A DNA stretch of 64,000 bases from NCBI RefSeq assembly GCF_001423765.1, contig NZ_LMPG01000014.1:62001-126000 (forward strand), written 5' to 3'. This DNA is from Sphingomonas sp. Leaf343. Its GTDB lineage: Bacteria > Pseudomonadota > Alphaproteobacteria > Sphingomonadales > Sphingomonadaceae. Under the pieces are notes generated by a model that was given only the letters and a program-made list of their open reading frames with translations, had not been told where the DNA came from and did no database searches. A program made the translations under genes and the position numbers. Position 1 is the stretch's first letter. Every line of letters begins with the position of its first letter. This document shows, piece after piece, positions 17,421 to 30,900 of this stretch.

Positions 17421-18653
17421 TCAGCCCGCGGCGGCCAGCTCCTTCAGCGGGACGGCTGCATCCGCCAGCCGTTCGGCAGGGAGCATGGCACCCGACAGGA
17501 CCAGCGCCCTGCCCTGCACATAATCCTTGATGGCGTTGACGCAGTCGAGCGCGACGACGCGTCCGGCTTTCAGATAGACGATCGAGAAGCTGCGGGTGGC
17601 GGGATCGCCGCGAAGGACCTCCCGGTCGTGACCGGTCGAGAGGCCAACGGTCTGGAGCCTGAGGTCATACTGGTTGGACCAGAACCACGGCACGGCGACA
17701 TAGGGTTCGGGCGCGCCGGTCAGCGCACGGGCGACGGTGGTCGCCTGATCGTTGGCGTTCTGGACCGATTCCAGCCTGATCGGCAGACCGTCCGCGAAGA
17801 TGTTCGCGTGCAGCGCGCAATCGCCGATCGCGTGGACATGCGGCAGGCTGGTCGCGCCATAAGTGTCGACCGCCACGCCGTTGCCACCCTCGGCTCCGGC
17901 GGCCAGCAAGGGCTGTACGGCGGGCACGATGCCGACGCCGACGATGACCATCTCCGCCGGCACGACGTCTCCGTCCGCCAGCCGCACGCCGGCAGCGCGC
18001 CCTGCGCTTTCCACGATGCAGTCGACCGCGGCGCCCAGACGGATGTCGACGCCGTGGGCGCGGTGTTCGGCTTCAAAGAAGCCCGAAAGCGCGGCCCCGG
18101 CGACGCGGGCGAGGACACGGTCCTGCGCCTCGAATACGATCACCTGCTTGCCCAGCTTCGACAGGATTGCGGCGGCTTCGAGGCCGATATAGCCGCCGCC
18201 AATGACAGCGACACGCGTGGTGCCGTCCAGTTCGGCGATCATGCGATCGACATCGGCGCGGCTGCGGACGGAATGGACCCCGGCGAGATCGTGGCCGGCA
18301 CAGCTCAGCCGGCGGGCGTGGCCGCCCGCCGCCCAGATCAGTTCGCCATAGCCGAAGCGCGCGCCATCGTCGGTCGTGACGGTGCGGGCAGCGGGATCGA
18401 CGGCGACGACGCGGCGGCCGGTCAGCATCGTCACGTCGCGCTCGACCCAGAAGGCGGCCGGCCGGATCAGCAGGCGGTCGAACGGCTTGTCGCCGGCCAG
18501 ATAATCCTTCGACAGCGGCGGCCGTTCATAGGGAAGCTCGGGCTCCTCGCCGAGGATCGCGATACTGCCGACGAACTTGCGCTGCCGCAGCGCGATCGCC
18601 GCCTGCGCGCCGGCATGGCCGGCCCCGACGATGAGGATATCGTAGCTGGTCAA
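17421..18653 (-). CDS. FAD-dependent ferredoxin reductase
   Basis: A 410-residue reductase of the rhodocoxin / putidaredoxin reductase type that moves electrons from NAD(P)H to a small ferredoxin. The FAD motif is [19 protein letters not shown] at the N-terminus, then [12 protein letters not shown]. The NAD(P)H motif [18 protein letters not shown] is near residue 150, and the second flavin motif [10 protein letters not shown] near 275. The final quarter is the small dimerisation domain. It overlaps the CoA-transferase gene upstream by 4 bases (ATGA). No ferredoxin or P450 partner is in the window. Confidence 0.88.
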   Translation of the reverse strand: MTSYDILIVGAGHAGAQAAIALRQRKFVGSIAILGEEPELPYERPPLSKDYLAGDKPFDRLLIRPAAFWVERDVTMLTGRRVVAVDPAARTVTTDDGARFGYGELIWAAGGHARRLSCAGHDLAGVHSVRSRADVDRMIAELDGTTRVAVIGGGYIGLEAAAILSKLGKQVIVFEAQDRVLARVAGAALSGFFEAEHRAHGVDIRLGAAVDCIVESAGRAAGVRLADGDVVPAEMVIVGVGIVPAVQPLLAAGAEGGNGVAVDTYGATSLPHVHAIGDCALHANIFADGLPIRLESVQNANDQATTVARALTGAPEPYVAVPWFWSNQYDLRLQTVGLSTGHDREVLRGDPATRSFSIVYLKAGRVVALDCVNAIKDYVQGRALVLSGAMLPAERLADAAVPLKELAAAG

Positions 18654-19885
18654 CGCGTCTCTCCCTGCGCCCCGCGATCCGTGTTCGAAAAGGGTTCGTC
18701 AAGGTCGAGCCAGTCGGCGAGAATCGCGACTGCGTTCTCCCCGATGCGCGGCGGGCGATGGCGGAAGGTGGCGGGGGTCGCGGACAGCTTGCCGGGAAAG
18801 GCGACACTGGGGATCGTCGCGCCATCCTCCCGCTCGAACCGGTGGACGGTGCCGCGTGCGGCGATGACGGGGTCGGCGAAGATTTCGCGGATGCTGTTGA
18901 CCGGGCCGGCGGGGATGCCCGCTGCGACCAGCCGCTCGACGAGCGGTTCGGCGTGCAGATCGCGGACATGGTCGCGGACGATCGCCTCGATCGCATCGCG
19001 GTTGATCTGGCGTACGCGCGCGGTGACGAAGCGCGGATCGTCGGCGAGGTCGGGCACACCCATCTCCCGACACAAAAGCCGAAATTGCCGGTCGTTGCCG
19101 ACCGCGATGACGATCGTCCCGTCCGCGACATCGAACGTGGTATAGGGCACGACGGTCGGATGCCGGTTGCCGAGCCGGCCCGGATCGATGCCGCCGACCA
19201 GAAAGTTCATCGCCTGATTGGCGAGCATCGCGACCTGCGTATCGAGCAGGGCGAGATCGATCTGTTGGCCCTGTCCGGTCCGTTCCGCGTGGCGCAGCGC
19301 GGCGAGGATGCTGACGGCGGCGTACAGGCCGGTCGACAGGTCGGCCATCGCGACGCCGGCGCGTAGCGGCTGGCCACCCTCCTCCCCCGTGATGCTCATG
19401 AAGCCGCCCATGCCCTGTGCGACGAAGTCGTAACCGGGGCGGTCGCGATAGGGGCCGGTCTGGCCGAAGCCGGTGATCGAGCAATAGACGAGCTTCGGGT
19501 TCAAGTGCGACAGGCTGGCGAAGTCGAGGCCGTATTTGGCGAGGCCGCCGACCTTGAAATTCTCCACCACGACATCGGCGCGCGCGGCGAGATCGCGGAC
19601 GATCGCCGCGCCCGCGGGATCGGCGAGATCGATCGCGATCGATCGCTTGTTGCGGTTGCACGACAGGTAATAGGCGCTTTCCCCCGCATCTTCCTGCCCC
19701 GCCCCGTCGATCAGGAACGGCGGCCCCCAGGCGCGGGTATCGTCGCCGCAGCCGGGTGCTTCCACCTTCACGACATCCGCGCCCAGATCGGCGAGCATCT
19801 GCGTCGCCCAAGGGCCGGCCAGGACCCGGGACAGGTCGAGGATGCGGATGCCGGACAGGGCGGCTGGCGTGGCGGGATCGGTCAT
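18650..19885 (-). CDS. CaiB/BaiF family CoA-transferase (class III)
   Basis: A 411-residue class III CoA-transferase, which moves CoA between carboxylic acids through an aspartyl-CoA intermediate. Hallmarks are [20 protein letters not shown] and [16 protein letters not shown] at the start. [26 protein letters not shown] and the [17 protein letters not shown] segment follow. The catalytic Asp should fall in the segment after that ([13 protein letters not shown]). The ATG at 19885 gives the typical front; a longer frame upstream lacks family character. It is coupled to the reductase gene that follows, but a shared pathway is not evident. Substrate unknown. Confidence 0.88.
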   Translation of the reverse strand: MTDPATPAALSGIRILDLSRVLAGPWATQMLADLGADVVKVEAPGCGDDTRAWGPPFLIDGAGQEDAGESAYYLSCNRNKRSIAIDLADPAGAAIVRDLAARADVVVENFKVGGLAKYGLDFASLSHLNPKLVYCSITGFGQTGPYRDRPGYDFVAQGMGGFMSITGEEGGQPLRAGVAMADLSTGLYAAVSILAALRHAERTGQGQQIDLALLDTQVAMLANQAMNFLVGGIDPGRLGNRHPTVVPYTTFDVADGTIVIAVGNDRQFRLLCREMGVPDLADDPRFVTARVRQINRDAIEAIVRDHVRDLHAEPLVERLVAAGIPAGPVNSIREIFADPVIAARGTVHRFEREDGATIPSVAFPGKLSATPATFRHRPPRIGENAVAILADWLDLDEPFSNTDRGAQGETR

Positions 19886-20048
19886 CGCCCCCCTATAGAA
19901 GCAGCGCGACCCGCGTAACAATCATGCTGCGCTGCCAAAGGGTTCGGGCGTGGCAACCAGTAAAAACCCGGCGTTCTGAAAATACAGCGATAGTTTTAGT
20001 ACTTGGCGACATGATGAACGGGAGGTAAAAGACCCGCAGGGGGATTCG

Positions 20049-21878
20049 ATGGGGTGGGGACTCTATAGACGTGGAGCGCCGGTGGCGCCGAAGACGACGC
20101 GCAGCAGCGCGATATGCACGCGTCCTGTCGCGCTCGGATTTGCGCTGATTGCCAGCCCGGCGCTGATCGCGATGCCGACCATGCTGGCGGCGCAGACCAC
20201 GCCGCAGCCGACGACGCCTACGGGTCTTCCGACCCGGCAGCAGGTGGAGCAGCCGGGGCCGCAAAGCGCGCCGGCCGGCACCAGCGTCAGCGTCGATGGC
20301 AGCGAGGCGTTCGGGCGCCCGCCGTGCGCGCTGGCGAGTTCGCCGCTGAAGGTCGCGATCGACCGGGTGACGTTCGTACCGGCGGGCCGCGACACGCTGC
20401 CCCCCGCCATCGCCGCGATTCTCGCGCCGATCGTCCCTATCGTGCGGGGCGAACAGCCGATCAGCAACGTCTGCGCGATCCGCGACGCCGCCAATGCCGC
20501 GCTACGGGCGTCGGGCTATGTCGCCTCGGTCCAGATCCCGCCGCAGGAGATCATGACCGGCGAACTGAAGCTGGCAGTCGTAATGGCGCGGATCACGGAA
20601 GTCCGTATCCATGGCGAGGCGGGACGGTATCGCGACGTGCTGGCGGCGCGCATCGCGCAGATCCGCGCGCTCGACCCGATCAACGAACGCGATGCGGAGC
20701 GCATCCTGCTGCTGGTCGGCGACGTCCCCGGCCTTGACGTGCGGCTGTCGCTGCGCCCGGCCGGCACCGCCCCCGGCGACGTGATCGGCGACGTGGTGGT
20801 CGCGACCCAGAACTTCGCCATCATTGGCAACATCCAGAATTACGGATCGCGCCAGATCGGGCGTGGCACGGCGTATCTGCGTGGGGAAACCTATTCGGTA
20901 CTGACCGCGGGCGACATCGTCTATGTCGGTGCATCGTCGACGATCGATTTCGACGAACAACAGGTCGTGCAGGGCGGATACATCTTTCCGATCGGCAATC
21001 AGGGCCTGACGCTGGGGGTGCGGAGCACCTATGCGTGGTCGCGTCCCGATCTGGGACTGCTCGACCTGCGATCGCGGTCGTTCATCGGTGGACTGGACGT
21101 GACGCTGCCCGTCGTCCGGACGGTGCGGCGGAACCTGTCGGTGACGGGCGGCGCGGAGGTGATCGAGCAACGGACGCGCGTTTTTGGCGACGGTGCCTCG
21201 TCACCGCTCAATCGCGACCGGCTGCGTATCGGGTTCGTGCGGCTCGACGGCAATCTGCGCGGTCGGCGGCCGGACGGGCTCGACGCGTTCGCGCTGGGGG
21301 CGTCGGCGGAGGTGCGGCAGGGTTTCGGCATCCTGAACGCCACCAGATTGGGTGCCGTGTCCGCCGGCGGCTACACTCCGTCGCGGTTCGAGGGCGATCC
21401 GAAGGCGACGGTGGTGCGCGCGGATCTCGACCTGCTGCTGCGCGCCAACCGCGTCCTGAGCGTCGTGACGAACATTCGGGCGCAATACACCGATCGGCCG
21501 CTCCTGAACTTCGAGGAGTTCGCGATCGGCAACCTGACGGTCGGGCGCGGTTACGATCCGGGGGCGAATACCGGCGACCGTGCGGCGGGCATCCATACCG
21601 AGGCGCGGGCCGATCTGTTCCAGACCTCGCCGGTGCCGCTGCAATTCTACGGGTTCGCGGACACGGTGTGGTTGACGAACCTCGACAGCTTTTCGACCGA
21701 AACGGACCGCAAGCTGCGCTCGGTGGGCGGCGGACTGCGCGTGTCGTTGCCGGGCAAGATGCTGATGGACATCGGCTACGCCCATTCGCTCGACCGGGCG
21801 CTGTCGTTCGACAGGCGTCGCCCGACCGACCGGGTGCTGCTGTCGGTGACCGCGCAGCTGACCCCGCGGCCGCGATAG
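20049..21878 (+). CDS. two-partner secretion outer-membrane transporter (TpsB, ShlB/FhaC/HecB family)
   Basis: A 609-residue Omp85-superfamily transporter that would export the large TpsA encoded next. A long N-region (about 40 residues) leads into the hydrophobic signal ALGFALIASPALIAMPTM, cleaved near AAQ. A Pro/Gln linker is followed by POTRA-like segments around residues 90-230 (VAIDRVTFVPAGRD, ITEVRIHGEAG, VRLSLRPAGTAPGDV). The beta-barrel comes next, with the family segment AIGNLTVGRGYDPGANTGD. AGGGGG-type bases lie 7 bases before ATG 20049. The gap to tpsA is 50 bases. The region before the gene (19886-20048) is AT-rich and probably holds the operon promoter, which I cannot place exactly. 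Confidence 0.92.
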   Translation: MGWGLYRRGAPVAPKTTRSSAICTRPVALGFALIASPALIAMPTMLAAQTTPQPTTPTGLPTRQQVEQPGPQSAPAGTSVSVDGSEAFGRPPCALASSPLKVAIDRVTFVPAGRDTLPPAIAAILAPIVPIVRGEQPISNVCAIRDAANAALRASGYVASVQIPPQEIMTGELKLAVVMARITEVRIHGEAGRYRDVLAARIAQIRALDPINERDAERILLLVGDVPGLDVRLSLRPAGTAPGDVIGDVVVATQNFAIIGNIQNYGSRQIGRGTAYLRGETYSVLTAGDIVYVGASSTIDFDEQQVVQGGYIFPIGNQGLTLGVRSTYAWSRPDLGLLDLRSRSFIGGLDVTLPVVRTVRRNLSVTGGAEVIEQRTRVFGDGASSPLNRDRLRIGFVRLDGNLRGRRPDGLDAFALGASAEVRQGFGILNATRLGAVSAGGYTPSRFEGDPKATVVRADLDLLLRANRVLSVVTNIRAQYTDRPLLNFEEFAIGNLTVGRGYDPGANTGDRAAGIHTEARADLFQTSPVPLQFYGFADTVWLTNLDSFSTETDRKLRSVGGGLRVSLPGKMLMDIGYAHSLDRALSFDRRRPTDRVLLSVTAQLTPRPR

Positions 21879-21928
21879 CCCCGACCCTCCACCATCTTCA
21901 GTACGGCGCAAGAACCAAGGATTATCCG

Positions 21929-24900
21929 ATGACCCGCAGCCGGCCCGCCCCCACCCAGCCCCGCCACCGCCGGGGATTGCGCGGCAGGCTGGTGCTGACG
22001 ACGGCACTGGGCGGATGTCTGGCGACGTTCGCCACAGGCGCCGCGCACGGGCAGGCGCTGCCGATCGTCGCTCCGGCCGGAACGCTGATCGGCGCGCCCG
22101 ACGGGGTGATCCGCGGCCTCCCGACCGACAGCATCGGCGTGAAACAGACGGGCACGATCGTCGACTGGCAAAGCTTCAACATCGGTACGGGTCAGACGGT
22201 GACGATCTCGGACGCGCGGGTCGCGTCGGACGGTTCGCGGATGACGATCCTGAACCGGGTCACCGGCGGCATCCTGCCGAGGACCGCGACGGAGATCACC
22301 GGTACGCTGAACAGCGACAGCAACATCGCGGTGTATCTGGTCAATCCCAGTGGCATCGTGTTCGGCGCGGACGCGATCGTGAACGTCGGCGGCCTCGTCG
22401 CGAGCACGCTGGCGATCTCCGATGCCGACTTTACGGCGGGACTTTATAATTTCGCGCAGCCGGGCGATCCCGCCGGCATCACGGTCGCGTCGACGGCGGG
22501 GCTGACGGCGACGGGTCTGGCGGCGGATCAGCTGGGCCAGGTGGCGCTGATCGGCGCGCGCATCGACAGCGCCGGCACGATCGCGGCGACGGGCGACGTA
22601 GCACTGGTCGCCGCGAGCGATGTCACGCTGACCTACGATGCCGCGAACCCGCTGGGCTTCACCGTGCGCGAGGGTACATCGCTGGGCACGACGACGACCG
22701 ACGGCGACGGACCGATGGTCGTCAGCGGGACGATCGGCGGCCGGTCGGCGCTGTTCGTGGCGGCGACGCGGCAGACGGTGAACGAGGCCGTTCTGGACAT
22801 CCGGGCGGCTGTCACCGCGACGTCGGCGCTGGCGACGGATCGCGGCGTCGTCCTGATCGCGGGCAATGTTCCGGGTGCGGATGCCGGCGTGACCTTCGCC
22901 GACGACGGTCTGGGCGGACCTTCGCCGGCGAACAGCGGCGTGGTGTCGCTGGCGCTGGGGGGAGCAGCGCTCAATCAGGGGCTGACCGCGACCGGAGCGG
23001 GCGGCGCGATCCGGCTCGCCAGCAGCGGCGGTATCGGTCGGGGCAGCGCCCCCTCCCCCTTCGCGTCGATCCTGAGCGCCAGCCAGGGGATCGTGGCGAA
23101 TGCGCTGAACGGTGATATCGTGCTTGGCGCGCTGTCGGGTTCGTCGGTCACCGTGAGCACCGATACGGGCAATATCGGGCTGAGCACCGCCGATGCGACG
23201 GGCGGCGCGCTGACGCTGGCCGCCACGGGTGGAAATCTGGACTTCGGCACGCTGACGGCGACGGGTGTGCTGTCGGGCACGGCCAGCGGCGACCTGACCG
23301 GAACGAGTGCGATATCGACGGCGGGGGCGCTGTCGCTGGCGGCGAATGGCGGCACACTGTCGATCGGATCGGCGACCTCGTTCGGCGCGATGACGCTGGG
23401 CGGCACGACCGCCAGCCTGATCGGATCGGCTACGACGACCGACTCCGCCAGCGACCTGACGGTGACCGGCGGGCGCATCGCCGGAACCACGCCGGGCACG
23501 CGGGCCGACCTGGCCGCCGGCCGTGCCCTGAGCGTGACCGTCGGCGGATCGGCGCTGCTGGGCACGGTGGGCGGGCGCACCGGTGCCAGCGTGAGTGCGG
23601 CCAGCATCGATGCGACGTCCGTCGCGACGACGGGTGGCCTGCTGTCCCTGACTGCGACGGCATCGGATCTGACGACCGGCAACGCAACTGGCGACACCGT
23701 GAGCCTGATCGCGACGAGCGGCCTGGTCAAGGCGACGACCGTCCGCGCGACGGGCAGCGTCACTGTGGACGGCACATCGACGGATCTGGGGACCGTCGAC
23801 GCGCTCGGGTCGACCCTATCGATCCGGACGCGCGATGCGCTCGGCACGATGGGGCTGATCGATGGTTTCGCGCAGACGACCGCCACGCTGCGCGCCGCAG
23901 GTGGGACGACGATCGGGCTGCTGGAGGCGGCGACGATCGATGCCGATGCCGGCGGCCGACTGGCGGCGACGACTTTGCAGGCGGGCACGGGGCTGACCGG
24001 GATCGGCGGCAGCGTCGCGATCGGCACCGCCGTCGCGAACAGCGGCGCATTGTCGCTGACCAGCCGGGGTACCGGCGCGCTGCAGCTGGTTGGCGGGCGG
24101 GCGGGTACCACCACGTTGCTGGATGCGGGCGGCGCGCTGACGCTGACGGGGACGTATCAGGGCAATGGGCTGGTCACGGCGCGGGCGGGCGATACGGCCA
24201 CGCTCGGCACGCTGGAAAGCGTCGCCGGGGCGACGGCGATCACCGTCGGCAACGCGGCCAGCGCCACACGTCTGATCGCCGCCACGGATCTGGGCCTGAC
24301 GGCGTCGAGCTTCACCGTCGGCAGCATCGAGGCACGGGCGGGCACGGCCACGCTGACCGCCACCGGCACGGGGCCGGGCGTCGGCGCGGGCACGGACGGG
24401 ACACTCGGCAACTCCACGGCGATCGGCACCGACCTGATCGTCGATGCCGCCAACGGTACGGCAAGCGTGACGGGCAGCATCGCCGTTGGCCGGGACTACA
24501 TCGTCGGCGGTAGGCAGGTCGTGCTGGGGAACGGCACGGCCGAAACCCAGATCGCGGCCGGCGATGTCGCGGTCACCGCGCGGAACGGATCGATCACCGG
24601 TCAGTCGCTGCTGACGGTGACGGCGGCCGGTGGCGGCACGGGGTCGCTGATCCTCGACGCGACCGGCGGCGATATCCTGTTCGCCGGCGACAGCCGCCTC
24701 AACGGCGGTATCGGGCGGACCGCAGATGTCGGCGTGCGTCTCGGCACGGCGGGAGGAACGCTGCAACTCGGCATCGTCGACGCGCGCGCACTGCTCTCGG
24801 TCGATGCGGGCCAGACCCTGTTCTCGCCGCTGACGACCTCCGGCACGATCGATCTGCGCGGGGCGGTAACGCTGTCGGGGGAGTTCCGCGCGAACACGTC

Positions 24901-27900
24901 CGGCGACATCCTGACGCGTTCGATCACCGTCCTCGATCCCGGTCAGGGCGTCGCGCTGATCGCAGCGGGCGGCGTGACCGTTCGCGGACGCGCGCAGGCC
25001 GCCGGCGATGTCGCGATCACCGCCGGCAACAGCATCGCCTTCGCCGCATCGGGCGCGGCGACGACATCGGTCGGCAACGTCACGCTGGTCGCCGGAGACG
25101 CGATCACCGGAACGGGGGTGATCGCCGCGGGCGGGCGGGCGGACGTGCGCGCGGCCAATGCGCTGGCGCTGACCTCCCTGACCTCCGGAACGTCTTCCGG
25201 TGCGGTCGATCGCTCTGCCCTGGCGGCGGCAAACAGCCTGTCGATTGGCACGGCAATCGCGGGGACGGCACTCAGCCTGACTGCGCGCACGGGGACGCTG
25301 GAGCTTGGCGGCGGCAGCGCCGGTACGACGGCATCGCTGGAAAAGGCCGGCACGACGGGTGACCTGCGCGTGACCGGTACGCTGTCGACCGGCCTGAATC
25401 TGGACGTCGTCAGCAGCACGGACGCGCTGTTCGGGACGCTGACGAGCAGCGGCGGAACGATCTCCACGACGGCGGCCGGCAACACGACGGCGACGCTGTT
25501 GCGGGCGTCGGCGTTCGACACGATCGTCACGACGGGCCTGCTGGCGGACGTGACCACGTTCGAAGCCGGACGGTCGGTGACCGTGGCGGCGGGCGATCCG
25601 CTGAATGCCGCGTCCGCCGGAGCGATCCGGATCGGCCGCGCGACGGCCACGACCGGCGCGCTGGCGCTGACGGCCGCCAACGCCGCGTCGGCGAGCGTCG
25701 CGGGCATCGTGCTGGACGACGGCGTGGCCGGCGGCGCCGCCACACTGCGGACGACCGGCAGCGGCAATGTCATCGCGACCGCGCTGCGGACTATCGGCGG
25801 GGGGAACGTCACGATCGATTCCGCCGGCGATGCGCGGCTCGGCGACGTCCGGGGATCGGCGATCGGGGTCACTGCGGCGGGATCGGTGAGCGGGCTGGCG
25901 CGGGGCGGGATTGCCACGGACGGCCGGCTGCTGACCGGATTCGACGGTGCCGATCTGACCACCGGCGGCGACGTGGCGGTGATCGCGGCTCAGGACGTGC
26001 AACTGGGTAACGTCGGCGGCGACGGCGTAACGGTGGTCGCGGGTGGCGACGTGGCGATGATCGGTGGCGTGACCGCCCGCCGGCTCTACGCGGTGACCGG
26101 ACGGTCCGCGACGCTGGGCCTGAACGGCGTGCCACTGAGCCAGACGGCGACCGGCGCCGTCGATATCCAGACGCAGAGCGGGGCGATCATCGGTCGCAGC
26201 AATCTGGTGCTGGCGTCCGATATCGATGGCGATGGCGGCGACCTGATCCTCCGCAGCGGCGCAGGGATCGATTTCCTGTCAGGTAGCACCGTCGCCGCCG
26301 GCGGTATCGGTCGCATCTCGACGGTCCGGCTACGCGCGAACAGCGGCGCGACGATCCGCCTCGACGTCGTCAATGCCCGGTCACTGGTGTCCTACGACCC
26401 CGGTTTCACGGCGACGACGTTCAGCCATGATGGCCCCGTGGCGCTGGGCACCGTAACGCTGACCGACACGCTCGGCATCGATACGACCGGCCCTACGCTG
26501 ACGATCGGATCGGCGACCAGCGATGGTGATATCCGCCTGACGACGACAGGCGCGCTGGCGGCCACCAGCCTGACCGCGGGTGGATCGATCGTCGCCGCCG
26601 GCGCGACGGCGACGATCGGCACCGCGCTCGGCATCACCGGCGCGACGTTGCGCAGCACGGGCGGGACGCTGGACGTGACACTGGTCGGCGCGGTCGCTGG
26701 CGGCGTGGCACTGGACGCGACCGGTGATCTGCGTCTGGGTGGCGCGACTGCACGCGACACGATCGGTGCGACCGCGACGGGCGACATCACCGGGCGCGCT
26801 ATCGGCAGCGGCTTCGGTGCAGCAAACCTTGCGAGCAGTGGCGCCATCGTCACCGTGGCGACGAACGAAAGCCTGTCGGGCGCGGGCCTGATCCGGCTGG
26901 GGACCGTCACGGGACGAAACGGCATCGCGGTGACGGGACGCGAGATCGTGGCCGGCACGCTGACCAGCGCGGCCAGCGGCGTCGACATCACCGCACGCCG
27001 CAATGTGGCGGGCGTGCCGGCGGTCGGCATCACCATCGGTGCGATCGACGCCGAAGGCGATGTGCTGGTGCGCAGCGGCCTGGGCGTGCCGTTCGTCGGC
27101 GGGACGGGCGCGATTTCGCTGGACACGGCGATCAGCCGGTCGGGCCGAATCCAGCTGACCAACCTGGACGGCGGCATCGGCGGGGTCACGAACGGCACGC
27201 GCGCGAACCTGACCGCGGCGACCGCGATCGGAATCGATGCGGTGGGGTCGGCGTTGCTGGGCAGCGTGGATGCCGGCACCGACCTGACGGTCACGGCGGG
27301 GTCGATCGACCTGACGGGCGGGATCGCGCGGACGGGTGCGCTGACGCTGGCCGCGACCGGCGGCGACACGCGCATCGGCACGGGAACGGCGGGATCGACC
27401 GCGTCGATCGTGGCCGCGAGCCTTGCCCGTGTCGGTTCGCTGACCAGCGGCACGACGACGACGGTCGTGGCGGCCCGGATCGATGCCGACGCGCTGATGG
27501 CCGGAACAGGGCTGACCACGAACAGCGCAGCCGCCAGCCGGTTCGGAACGGTAACGACTGGCGTGGATGCCTCGCTCCGGGCCGGGACGGCCATGGCGAT
27601 CAACGAGGCGGATATCGGCCGCGACCTGCTGATCGCCGCAGGAGGGACGCTGGACGCGAACCGGCTGACGGTGGCGCGGGAGATCGGCGCGACGGCGGGC
27701 GTGATCGACATCGTCGATGCCACGGCGACGGCCGGCGCGTTGCGCCTGACCGCAACCTCCGGCGACCTGTCGCTGGATACGGGACGATCCGGCGGCGCGG
27801 CGCTCCTCACCGCCACCACCGGCCTGTCGACGATCGGTTCGCTGACGAGCGGCACCACGACCGACATCAGGACCGACCGGGCCATGATCGGGACGATCGA

Positions 27901-30900
27901 CGCCGGGGCGAACCTGTCGATCCTGGCGAACGGCACGCTCGTCGCCACCCGCCTGACCGCCGCGACCGACATCGCCGTCACGGCGGCGAGCAACGCGATC
28001 GACGAAGCCGAAGCGACATCGGGGACGCTGGACGTGACCTCCACCGCCGGCGCCCTGAGACTGGATAGCGGCCGCTCCGGTCGGTCCACGACGCTGACGG
28101 CTTTGAAGGGACTGGCGACGATCGGAACGCTCGTAGCCGGGGATGCGGTGACGATCGCGACCGACCAAGGCGCGATCGGGACGATCGACGCGGGGAGTGA
28201 TCTGGAAGTCACCACGTCGGCCGGGTTGACCGCGACGCGCCTGACCGCGGCTTCCGACATCGCCGTCACGGCGTCCGGCATGGTCGTCGATGCGGCCGAA
28301 GCCATCGCAGGAGCCCTGCGCCTGACCTCGACGGCCGGCGACCTGAGGCTGGATAGCGGCCGCTCTGGTCGGTCCACGACGCTGACGGCCACGAGCGGGC
28401 TGATCACGATCGGAACGGTCGTTGCCGGGGATGCGGTGACGATCGCGGCCGACCGGAGTGCGATCGGGACGATCGATGCCGGGAACGGTCTGGAAGTCAC
28501 TACGGCTGGCGGCCTGACCGCGACGCGCCTGACCGCGGCTTCCGACATCGACGTCACGGCGTCCGGCATGACCGTCGATGCCGCCGAAGCCATCGCGGGC
28601 ACCCTGCGGCTGACCTCCACGGCCGGCGACCTGAGGCTGGATAGCGGCCGCTCTGGTCGGTCCACGACGCTGACGGCTTTGAACGGACTGGCGACGATCG
28701 GAACACTCATAGCCGGGGATGCGGTGACGATCGCGGCCGACCGGAGTGCGATCGGGACGATCGATGCGGGGAGTGATCTGAAGATCGCCACGGCTGGCAT
28801 GTTGACGGCGACGCGGTTGACCGCGGCGTCCAGCGTCGATGTTTCCGCAACGGGTATGACGATCGCCGCCACGGAGGCGGTGCGGGGATCCCTGCGGCTG
28901 GTGGCGACGTCTTCCGACGTGATGCTGGGCTCCGCAAAGGCGGGCACGACCGCGACGCTGATCGCGAGCAACGGGCTTGCGGGCATCGATGCACTGACCA
29001 GCGGCGGCTCCACGAGCATCGGCGCGGATCGGGTGACGATCGGCACGGCGGACGTCGGCGGCAGCCTGTCGGTCGCCGCCCTTGGGGCGTTGGCGGCGGG
29101 GCGGTTGACGGTGGGCGACACCATTGATGCGACAGCGTCCGTGATCGGCATCAATATGGTCGAGGCTCTGCGCGCGTCGAGGCTAACGGCAACGACCGGC
29201 GACCTGACGCTGGGCACCGCACGCAGCGGGAGCATCACGACGCTCGACGCCGTCAACGGACTCGCGAACATCGGCGGACTGACGAGCGGCGGCACGACGA
29301 CGATCCGGGCGGACCGGGCCGCGATCGGGACGATCGATGCAGGCGGCGACCTGACGATCGGCACGCGCGGATCGGTCGTGGCGACGCGGCTGACGGCAGG
29401 CGACAGCGTCGGCATCGACGCCGGCAGCATCGCCGTCGACGCCGTCACGGCGACGCGCGGGGCGTTGTTGCTGACGGCAGCCGCCGGCGATCTGACCCTG
29501 CGCGAGACGCGCGCCGGAAGTGCCGCGACGATCGCGGCGGCAGGCGGGCTTGCGACGATCGATGCCCTGACCAGCGGCGGTGCGACCGATATCCGCGCCG
29601 ATCGCGTCGTGATCGGATCGGTCGATGCCGGCGGCACGCTGACGGTGGTCAGCACGACCGGGCAACGCGTGGCGCAGGGAGGCGCCACGAACGACATCCT
29701 GCTCGCCGCCGGTGGCGCCATGACGATCGGCACGCTGGAATCGCGCGGCGGCGCGATCCGGACGACGGCCGGCAACGCCCTGACGGCAGGCGGGGTCATC
29801 GCGGCCGGCGCTCTGGCGATGACCGGCGCGACGCTGGATATCGGCAGCGCCGCGGCGCGCGGCGGATCGCTGGCCCTGACCGCGACCGGAGGCGACCTGT
29901 CGCTGGCGACCGGCAATGCCGGCGGTGCAGCGCAGATCGTCGCGGACAGTGGCAATGCCGGAATAGCCTCGCTCGCCAGCGGCGGCGCGATGACTGTGAG
30001 CGCCCGTACGCTGGCGGCGGAAACGCTGTCCTCGGGGGGCACGATGACGCTGGCCGCGTCTGAGGCGTTGACGGCGACGACGCTGGTCGCGGCGCAGGCG
30101 ATCGCCGCGAAGAGCGGGTCGGACATGGCGCTGGGCACGGTCGCGGCCGGCACGTCCCTGACCGCTACGACCGGCCGGAACGTGTCCGCGACCGACCTGT
30201 TCGCGACTGCTGGCGCGGCGACGATCGAGGCGGGCGGAACTGCCGATATCATCAGGCTGCGCAGCGGCGCCGCCAGCACGATCCGCGCGGCGATGCTGAC
30301 CCTTGGCGAGGTGGTCGCGGGCGGGCCGCTGGCGGTGACGACCAGCGGCGACGCCCGGCTGACGACCGCCAGCAGCGGCGGCGCTGCGACGATCACCAGC
30401 GGCGGATCGATCGGCATCGGTGCACTGGCCGCGGCGGGCGACTTGGCGTTCACCGCGGGCGGTGAGCTGGCGATCGACACTGCGGATGCGAGCGGTGCGA
30501 TCCGGACGCGGTCGACCGGCGCGACGACCGCCCGATCGCTCATTGCCGGGCAGGCGCTGACCGCCGCCGGCAGTACGGTGACGATCGGCAACGCCACGGC
30601 GCGGGGCGGTGCCCTGACGCTGACGGCCAACGGCGGCGATCTCTCGCTGGCGAACGGCTCCGCCAGCGGCAACGTGGCGCTGACGGCGACCGGCCGCGCA
30701 GGCGTCGCCGGCGATCTGGCCGCGGGCGGGGATTACGCGATCGACGCCGCGACCGTGGCGATCGGCACCGCCGCGACCGCCCGTCAGGCGGCGGGCGGCG
30801 GCGTGACGATCACAGCCCGGAACGGCGCGATCAGCGGCGGCGCGGCCCTGGTGCTGACCGCAGGCACGGCCGGCGCGAAGCTGACCGCAAGTGCTGATGT

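Noticed and set aside
21035..21928. N-terminal extension of tpsA from an in-frame ATG at 21035
   Set aside because: It overlaps tpsB in another frame. The extended signal peptide starts exactly at ATG 21929.
27773..29660. The tpsA repeat array as a CRISPR or mobile-element array
   Set aside because: Units are 288 bases, in frame, contiguous with no spacers, and code for one open protein.
26392..30672. Long open frame of about 1426 codons on the minus strand opposite tpsA
   Set aside because: It runs antisense to the repeat-rich TpsA and its protein is Val/Pro/Ala-rich low-complexity sequence, typical of the opposite strand of GC-rich coding DNA.
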